NCBI GenBank assembly: GCA_959021945.1
Contig: CAUEYG010000078.1
Span: 1 to 6,863, forward strand
DNA: 6,863 bases
Source: an uncultured Eubacteriales bacterium
Lineage (GTDB): Bacteria > Bacillota > Clostridia > Peptostreptococcales > Anaerovoracaceae
Direction of reading: 5' to 3'
Shown here: positions 1 to 6,000 of the stretch, one piece after another
Layout of the letters: each line of letters starts with the position of its first letter
Position numbering within the stretch: the first letter of the stretch is position 1
Notes under the pieces: model-generated
What the model saw: only the letters and a program-made list of their open reading frames with translations
Told to the model about the DNA's origin: nothing
The model's database searches: none
Program-made: the position numbers and the translations under genes

Positions 1-180
1 ACTTTGGAAGAAAAGATAATTTCTGTGATAAGCAAAAATTCATATATAACGCAGCAGCAGATTGCGCTCACACTTGATTGTTCCGAACGAAAAATAAAAC
101 GTCTTATGAAAACGATGCAGGAAGCAGGAATGATTGAACGTGTTGGTGGACGTAGATCAGGACAATGGGTTGTCAAATAG
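1..180 (+). CDS. C-terminal fragment of a winged-helix protein, probably AlbA_2/Schlafen-type putative DNA-binding regulator
   Basis: Frame 1 is open from the left edge to TAG at 178-180, giving the last 59 residues of a protein whose start lies outside the window. The fragment reads as one compact winged helix-turn-helix: a first helix (EEKIISVISKN), a short turn, QQQIALTLDCSERKIKRLMKTM as helix-turn-recognition helix, then the typical wing GMIERVGGRRSGQWVVK. This pattern, ending in 'G-x-I-x-R-x-G-x-x-x-x-G-x-W', is common at the C-terminus of AlbA_2 (Schlafen-like, formerly 'RecG-like') putative transcriptional regulators. Those proteins carry an N-terminal AlbA_2 domain and often an HATPase-like middle. 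The family assignment is inference because those diagnostic domains are off the window; other MarR- or DeoR-type wHTH proteins remain possible. It is separated from jetA by about 220 bp with no visible terminator, so any link with the defence operon is unproven. Confidence 0.7.
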   Translation, partial: TLEEKIISVISKNSYITQQQIALTLDCSERKIKRLMKTMQEAGMIERVGGRRSGQWVVK

Positions 181-299
181 CGTTTTACCTTCTGAATAAC
201 GGGAAAAAGTTTGCGGCAAAAGGATTTCAAAATGCAATTATGAAGCAATGCAGAAGGTCTGGTATATTGACAGATGAGGAATATAAAAAATTATCGTGA
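165..299 (+). CDS. possible small protein of 44 residues, unknown function
   Basis: An ATG at 165 opens a reading frame of 44 codons ending in TGA at 297-299. It overlaps the last 16 bases of the upstream wHTH gene in another frame. The product starts MGCQIAFYLLNNGKK and ends RRSGILTDEEYKKLS. The C-terminal half (about residues 14-44) looks protein-like: it is rich in Lys and Arg, with a 'GILTDEEYKKL' segment resembling the short-helix pattern of SHOCT-like domains. No family is recognised with confidence. An AGG at 159-161 lies only 3 nt from the ATG, so the ribosome binding site is poor; expression would depend on coupling to the upstream gene. An internal ATG at 240 is an alternative start. 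It could equally be a decayed remnant of a longer gene, or chance. Confidence 0.3.
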   Translation: MGCQIAFYLLNNGKKFAAKGFQNAIMKQCRRSGILTDEEYKKLS

Positions 300-329
300 T
301 TTACCTACTTCGGAACCCCTAAATATGAT
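300..329 (+). promoter_or_regulatory. candidate sigma-A promoter for the jet operon
   Basis: A -10-like TATGAT (324-329, one mismatch to TATAAT) is preceded 18 bp upstream by TTTACC (300-305, four of six matches to TTGACA). Transcription would begin near 336, giving a leader of about 65 nt before jetA. A perfect TTGACA at 267-272 also exists, but only weak -10 candidates (around 289-295) follow it at 16-18 bp. Either could be used; the assignment is by eye. Confidence 0.4.
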
Positions 330-337
330 AAAATAAT

Positions 338-371
338 CTGACAGATAGAAAGCATGAATTGCAGCTGACAG
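338..371 (+). repeat. direct repeat of CTGACAG in the jet leader
   Basis: Identical 7-mers CTGACAG occur at 338-344 and 365-371, with starts 27 bp apart. A third related TTGACAG is at 267-273, which shares the eight bases TGACAGAT with the copy at 338. The two copies lie just downstream of the candidate -10 box, where an operator could act. Seven-base repeats in AT-rich leaders also arise by chance, so function is speculative. Confidence 0.3.
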
Positions 372-390
372 TAAAATAAAGAACAAAATT

Positions 391-396
391 GAGGGA
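391..396 (+). promoter_or_regulatory. ribosome binding site of jetA
   Basis: GAGGGA lies 6 nt before the ATG at 403 and is a good match to the anti-Shine-Dalgarno sequence. It fixes the jetA start at this codon. Confidence 0.75.
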
Positions 397-402
397 AGCT
401 AC

Positions 403-1875
403 ATGTCAATATTAGAATCGATTAGTGAAACGTCATATTTATCCGTTCCCAATGCAAGATTATACCGTAAGATAATGCGTTTTTTCTACACTGAGTATGA
501 AAAAATGCATTTTCAATTATATAAAGAAGATGTATACGCTTTTTTGAAGACAGAGCCTGAATTTGCAGAGTATACTATGGAACAACTGAATTGGGATTTA
601 GATGCTTTGGTAAAATGGAAGAACCTTACGCCCATTCAGGACCCGGGGAAGGTGTATACTATTACAGACTACAAGAACAAGCAGTATCGGTATACCATGT
701 CCGAATATGCAGTAGAGATTGAACGTCTGACCGTGCGCTTGGAGAATCTCTTTATGGAATCCGGCAATCTTTCAACCAATTATTTTGGACGATTAAAGAA
801 GAGTTTGTTGGAGGCGGAGCATATGACTGATGCAGATTTGAAAGAAGTAAACGAATGGTGGCATATGCTCCAGGAGGATTTCAAACGTTTGAATCAGAAT
901 TATCAGGATTATTTGAGAGAGTTTTATTCCGGCAAAACAGACCGGCTGATGAAGTCTGTTGAATTTGTTTTGCATAAAGATAAATTCATTAAATATTTGA
1001 ATGAATTTGTTCAGGAGCTGCAGCATCATTCAAAAGAAATTGAGAAAATACTGTATCAGAAAAAGGAGCTGTTTGAGAATGTGCTTTTGGAGCGTGTAAT
1101 ACAAAGTGAGCTGGACATTCCTCATGCGGTTTTGGCTCTGAACGGAAATCTCGATCCAAATATCCGGGAAAATGTATGGGGAAAATGGAGATCTCTGGAA
1201 AATTGGTTCTTGGACAGGCCGGAGCAGGAGTGCGAATGTCAGAAGGTCCTCAAGATCACCAATGATACGATCACAAATATTATTCAGAATGCAGCCCTGA
1301 TCGTACAGATGCAAAACTGGGGAATCAGTCGGAAAGAAGACTATAAAAAGTTTTTAACACTGTTTTTAAAATGTGAAGATATGAAAGAAGCCCATCGGCT
1401 GGCGGCACATGTGTTTGGCGTACAGAATATCTGCCATCTAAAGACCATGGAACCTCGTGAAACGGATGCTGTAAATCAAAGTGTCTATGAAGAACCGCCG
1501 GCAGAATATGTGCTAAAGCCACATGTCAGAAGTTATCGGGAGAAAAAAGATAAACAGGGCTTTGCCAATAAATCATTTGAAAAATTAATAGAGCGTAATC
1601 ATTACTTAAAACGAATAGAACAGGAAAAAGAACTGGTTCTCCGTTATATTGATAATCATCGAATCGTGTTTTCTGAGATTCAAGATGTGGTGCCGGAAAG
1701 TACGAAAAATATATTTCTGCAATGGATTGCACAGGCGAATATGAATTCCCAGAAAAAAGGAAGAACAGAGTATGGACAGGAATTTCGACTGGTACGCGGA
1801 GAAGGAACTTGTGTATTAAACTGTGAAGATGGAAGGCTGACGATGCCTGCCTTTATTATGGAGTTCAGCTTATGA
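403..1875 (+). CDS. jetA: Wadjet type III subunit JetA, DUF2397/TIGR02677 family (kleisin-like)
   Basis: The 490-residue product has the normal length of TIGR02677 (DUF2397) proteins. By analogy with type I Wadjet and MukF it acts in the cytoplasm as the kleisin that bridges the two JetC heads. The N-terminus (about residues 12-95) is a winged-helix region starting LSVPNARLYRKIMRFFY, with the family's 'Y..IMR.F' pattern. Residues about 95-225 are long helices with coiled-coil character. Residues about 240-272 (DIPHAVLALNG to WRSLENWF) lead to a conserved helical patch at about 313-348 that includes DYKKFLTLFLKCED and EAHRLAAHVFGVQNICHL; this is typical of the family. Residues about 385-490 form a second helical/winged segment, expected to contact the JetC head. 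The start is supported by GAGGGA 6 nt upstream. The TGA overlaps the jetB start as ATGA, indicating translational coupling. No frameshift or internal stop is seen. Family membership is from remembered sequence patterns; the subunit role is inferred from related complexes. Confidence 0.92.
   Translation: MSILESISETSYLSVPNARLYRKIMRFFYTEYEKMHFQLYKEDVYAFLKTEPEFAEYTMEQLNWDLDALVKWKNLTPIQDPGKVYTITDYKNKQYRYTMSEYAVEIERLTVRLENLFMESGNLSTNYFGRLKKSLLEAEHMTDADLKEVNEWWHMLQEDFKRLNQNYQDYLREFYSGKTDRLMKSVEFVLHKDKFIKYLNEFVQELQHHSKEIEKILYQKKELFENVLLERVIQSELDIPHAVLALNGNLDPNIRENVWGKWRSLENWFLDRPEQECECQKVLKITNDTITNIIQNAALIVQMQNWGISRKEDYKKFLTLFLKCEDMKEAHRLAAHVFGVQNICHLKTMEPRETDAVNQSVYEEPPAEYVLKPHVRSYREKKDKQGFANKSFEKLIERNHYLKRIEQEKELVLRYIDNHRIVFSEIQDVVPESTKNIFLQWIAQANMNSQKKGRTEYGQEFRLVRGEGTCVLNCEDGRLTMPAFIMEFSL
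1860..1863 (+). promoter_or_regulatory. ribosome binding site of jetB inside jetA
   Basis: GGAG within the last codons of jetA sits 8 nt before the jetB ATG at 1872. With the ATGA stop/start overlap it supports reinitiation and coupled translation, and supports this ATG as the start. Confidence 0.6.
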
Positions 1876-2996
1876 AGGAAGTCAAAACACTACTGGAAAA
1901 CTATTGGATTTGCAAAGACTCTGACAAAGAAACTTATTATCAGATAAAGGGGGACATCCAAAAATTCCAACGCTTCATTCGAGAGCAGCTTGGATGGAAA
2001 CTGATTCACACAGAGCATTTGATCAAACTGGAAAAGGTGCCGGCCCACGCCGAAAGCTTTATGGGCATTCAGGAATTTTCAGAAATACGAGATTATGCCA
2101 TTCTTTGCGTAGTCCTGATGTTTTTAGAAGACAAAGAAGAACAGGAACAATTCCTGCTGTCAGAATTGATTGATTTTGTGGAAACCTGTCTTAAACAACA
2201 TATGGAAATTGATTGGACTTCGTTTACCCAGAGGAAATCCCTGGTTCGAGTGCTGCAATACATGGAGCGGCTGCAGATGCTGCGAGTATACGAGGGGAGC
2301 AGTGAGGCGTTTGGACAAGCGGCCAGCCAGGAAGTGCTTTATGAGAATACCGGATATTCCAAGTATTATGCTACCAGCTTTCCCGTAGAAATTGGAAAAT
2401 TTCAGTCCTGGAAGGATTTTGAAACCAAGCGTTTTGAAGACATTGATGAAGATAGAGGATCAGCCAGGATTCATCGCGTTTTTCGTCAGTTAGTAACGAA
2501 TCCGGGATTTTTCTGGGAGGATAACAACAACCCGGATGCAATTTATCTGAAGAATCAAAGACAATGGGTTTCAAAATATATGGAAGAAAATCTGGGTGGA
2601 AGACTGGATATTCATAAGAATGCAGCCTTCTGGATGCTGGAAGAAACGGAGAAATATAAAAATATACATCCCCGAGATGCCATGCTGCCGGAAGTCGTTC
2701 TATTATTATGCGGGGAAATACGATGTCGAATTGAAACAGGGCTTTTGCAGAAAAGAGAAGATGAATGTATCTGCATGACAAAGTCGGAGTTCGAAGAACT
2801 GGTGTCAGATTGCAAAGAAAAATGGGGCAATGCATGGACCAAAGAATACCGGGAGATGGAAAACGATAAACTGGTCAGAAATATACGGGAATATATGATA
2901 CAGTGGATGATGCTTGCAGATGGAGAAGAAGGCTATCAAATTTTGCCTACAGCGGGAAAACTAGTTGCCAGATATCCTGCAGATTATAAAGGATAG
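1872..2996 (+). CDS. jetB: Wadjet type III subunit JetB, DUF2398/TIGR02678 family (KITE-like)
   Basis: The 374-residue product matches the TIGR02678 (DUF2398) family in length and layout. By analogy with type I JetB and MukE it should be the KITE (tandem winged-helix) subunit that binds the JetA kleisin and contributes to DNA binding; this role is inference. Visible family patterns are FIREQLGWKLI (residues 35-45), KVPA (55-58), and the hydrophobic helix EIRDYAILCVVLMFLED (71-87), which corresponds to the family's 'R.Y.LLC..L..LE' block. Next comes a winged-helix segment through about residue 145 (RKSLVRVLQYMERLQMLRVYEG). A second half contains ARIHRVFRQLVTNPGFFW and NQRQWVSKYMEENLGGRLD (about 197-252). 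The C-terminus is LPTAGKLVARY, matching the family's closing 'lPa..ry' motif. It overlaps jetA by 4 bp and ends 10 bp before jetC. The reading frame is intact. Confidence 0.92.
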   Translation: MKEVKTLLENYWICKDSDKETYYQIKGDIQKFQRFIREQLGWKLIHTEHLIKLEKVPAHAESFMGIQEFSEIRDYAILCVVLMFLEDKEEQEQFLLSELIDFVETCLKQHMEIDWTSFTQRKSLVRVLQYMERLQMLRVYEGSSEAFGQAASQEVLYENTGYSKYYATSFPVEIGKFQSWKDFETKRFEDIDEDRGSARIHRVFRQLVTNPGFFWEDNNNPDAIYLKNQRQWVSKYMEENLGGRLDIHKNAAFWMLEETEKYKNIHPRDAMLPEVVLLLCGEIRCRIETGLLQKREDECICMTKSEFEELVSDCKEKWGNAWTKEYREMENDKLVRNIREYMIQWMMLADGEEGYQILPTAGKLVARYPADYKG

Positions 2997-2998
2997 GA
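2995..2998 (+). promoter_or_regulatory. ribosome binding site of jetC at the end of jetB
   Basis: AGGA overlaps the jetB stop codon (2994-2996) and lies 8 nt before the ATG at 3007. It supports that ATG as the jetC start and a single polycistronic message. Confidence 0.6.
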
Positions 2999-3006
2999 TA
3001 GAAGAA

Positions 3007-6000
3007 ATGAGCGGACGGTGGAAAATAAATCGAATTGGATTCGTGAATTTTTGGCTTTATGATGAAGAGATTTTTGACTTTGAAGATGGAAGACTGCTGC
3101 TGCGCGGGCAAAATGGCTCAGGAAAGTCAATTACGACCCAAAGTTTTATCCCCTTTATTTTAGATGGAGACCGTACCCCCAGCAGGCTGGACCCTTTTGG
3201 CTCCAGTGACCGCAGGATGGAATTCTATTTTCTCGGTGATGGACAAAGAGAAGAAGCAACCGGTTATCTCTTTCTGGAATTTTACAAAAAAGATACGAAA
3301 GAATATCGGACAATTGGCATTGGGCAGAGAGCCAGAAAAGGAAAGCCTATGGACTTTTGGGGATTTGTAATCCTGGATCAACGCAGGGTTGGAATCGATC
3401 TATGGCTCTACAAAGAGGTGGGCAGCAGCAGAATCCCTTTAGCCAAAAATGATCTGAAAAAAGTTTTGGGAGAAGATGTGCCCTTTACAGAAGTGCCGGG
3501 TGAATATAAACGCATGGTTAATAAATATATATTCGGATTTCGGAAAATGGAACAATATGAACAATTTATCAAGCTATTAGTGAAGGTACGTGCGCCCAAA
3601 TTATCAAAGGAATTCAAACCCACAAAAGTGTATGACATCCTAAATGAATCGCTCCAGACTCTAACAGACGAAGATCTAAGAGCCATGGTAGACGCAATGG
3701 AGAAGATGGATGCAATCCAGGAGAGTTTGCAGCAGCTAAAACGTGCATATGGAGAGGTTCGGATTATAAGGAATGAATATACCCGGTATAACCAGTATAT
3801 GTTGGCAAAAAAGGGACTGGCCTATCTGAATAAAAAGAACGAGGCGGATAAAAAACAAAAGCAGCTGCAGGACCAGGAAGAATATAAAAAGCAGATGGAG
3901 GAAGAACGGGAGGAAAAACGTCTGCGTACTGAAGAAATAGATAGCCGTCTTGTGGTGTTAAAGACAGAGCTGGACAGCCTTTATGATACTGATATGGAAG
4001 CGGCGGACCGCAAACTGGAAGAGGCACGAAGGACAAAACAGAGCGCAGGGGAACAGCGAGACAAATGGGAACAGAAGATCCGAGAATATCAAGGGGATAT
4101 TCAGCAGAGAGACTTTCGGCTAAAAGATTTAACCACTAATTTGGACATGGAACAGAAAGAACTTTCCAGGCAAAAGACAGAACTGGAAGAACAGCAGGAC
4201 ATTCTAAAGTGGGAAATGCACCGCAGTGTCATTCAAAGTATGAGTATGGAACAGGCCGGAGGAATCACAGAACAAAAGGATAGGCTAAAGGAATATAAAA
4301 AGAAAATTCTAGAAGGAAAAAATATCATTGAACAATATGAAGCAGTACAAAAAGAGTACGACCAGGCTGCAGAGCAATTAGAATTAAGCCGAAAAGAAAG
4401 GGAACAATGTACGGCAGAGGAAAAAGCTGCGCAAATTCAATTAGTGGAAAATCAGGATACCTTAATACAGACTTTTTATGAACAGGCAGACAACAATAAA
4501 GAATGGAAACTGCCTGAGCCAGTATTAAAGAAGGTTGAAACCAGCCTAAAGGCTTATCAGTCACCAGTGGACAGCGAAGTCATTCGGGAACAGATGCGCC
4601 TAGTTTATGAAGAAAATCGGAACGATCTTATCGATGAAAAGAAGGAAACAGAAAGAAATTTGCAGGGAAGTGAGCAGCAGCTGAGGGAAATTGAGTCTGA
4701 GCTGGAGCTTGTGAGAAACCAGCAGGAGATCGAGCCGCAGCGGGATAAGGCCACAGAAGAGTCCAGAAAAGCTATGGCAGAAAAGGGAATCACGGGAATT
4801 CCCTTTTTTAAGGCAGTAGAATTCAAAAACGATTTGGGGCCGGAGGTGTGCGCACGACTAGAAGCGCAGCTTCAGAAAATGGGAGTGCTAGATGCCCTGG
4901 TAATAGCAGATACAGACTATGAACAATTGAAAATGCAAAGCCCGTGGTTTATGGATACGGTTCTCCATGTGCAAAGTCCAGGGACTTCTTCCTTTGATAA
5001 ACTGGTAGTCAATGAGGAGCTGAGCTGGGAATTAAAGAAAGCGGCAGAGGCGATTCTTAGCAATATCTATGAAAGCTCTGGAACAGAAAATGAACTCTAT
5101 CTCAGCACAGAAGGATATTTTCGTCAGGGCATACTAAAAGGAAAGGCGGAAAAAGAAGAGGCGGAATATGTAGGAAGCTTAGCCAGGAGACGCAAGAAAG
5201 AAAAACGGATTCGGGAGCTTGAGGAAGTGCAAAAGGAAATTCAGCAGAGGATTGCTTTGATGAAAGAAACGCTGCAAAACCTCAAAGAAAGGCTGGAATG
5301 TCTTCAATGGGAATATGAGAACGCCCCAGAATTCAGGGAGATTAATAAAGCAATAGAAAACATCCGAAACTGTGTTTGGAGGCTGGAACAGGCAGAGGAT
5401 GATTATAGGCAGAAGGAGAACCTTTCCGAAGAATGCAAGGAGCGTAAGAACCAAAAATATCAGAAGATGCTGCAATGCTGCAAAGGGCTTCCTTATGGAA
5501 GAACGACAAAGGAATATCAAATGGCCTGGGAGGCAGCAGAAGAATATCAGCTGTTGCTGCAGGATCTAAAAGAACTTCTTATGTACATAGAACAGCAGCG
5601 TTTGGAGATCCGCCAGAATGAAGAGCTAAAAGAGCAAGCAGAGAGCCAGATGGATGATGCTTTTGTGGAAGTGCGCAGGTGCAAGACCGAGTGTGAGAAG
5701 CAGGACATCTTGATTTGTAAATACGAAGAATACATGAATCGTCCGGAGGTAAAAGAACAGGCCAAGCGTATAGAAAGATTGAAGGAAGAACGCAGGCACT
5801 TGAAGGAGGAACAGTCGGCGATTGACCAGAAGCTGGCAGTATTGGTTGATCGGATTCAGGCAATTTTGAATAACCAAGATGCACAAAAGAAACACCTTCA
5901 GGAATTGATTACAGATGAAACCTGCCTGGCAAAGTATTTTGAAGAAGAACTGAACCTAAAACTTGTTTTTTCTCAAGATGCCCACTCCTTGGCCGACTGT

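Larger units (their letters stand above)
300..402. other. leader region before jetA
   Basis: This 103-bp stretch has no gene on either strand that I can support. It holds the candidate -10 box, two copies of CTGACAG (338-344 and 365-371) and the jetA ribosome binding site. I see no GC-rich hairpin with a T-run, so neither a terminator for the upstream gene nor an attenuator is evident. Confidence 0.5.

Noticed and set aside
267..295. Perfect TTGACA as the -35 of the main jet promoter
   Set aside because: It lies inside the possible small ORF and only poor -10 hexamers (AATTAT, ATTATC) follow at 16-18 bp. The TATGAT at 324 is a better -10, although it has a weaker -35.
180..402. Rho-independent terminator, tRNA, CRISPR repeat or insertion-sequence end between the upstream gene and jetA
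   Set aside because: I found no stem-loop with a T-run, no cloverleaf, no regularly spaced repeats and no terminal inverted repeats in this gap.
2371..2835. Antisense open frame of 154 codons opposite jetB
   Set aside because: It lies wholly within the well-supported jetB. Its Pro-, Ser- and His-rich, low-complexity translation looks like a reverse-strand shadow, and no convincing ribosome binding site was seen.
3764..4036. Antisense open frame of 90 codons opposite the jetC coiled coil
   Set aside because: The Pro/Phe/Leu-rich translation is what the complement of Lys/Glu/Gln-rich coiled-coil codons gives. The same holds for the other minus-strand frames between 4325 and 5895.
5680..5718. 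Cysteine cluster C892, C896, C904 in JetC as a possible metal site
   Set aside because: The spacing is CxxxC followed by a distant Cys, within predicted coiled coil and away from the hinge. It does not match a zinc hook or a known zinc finger.
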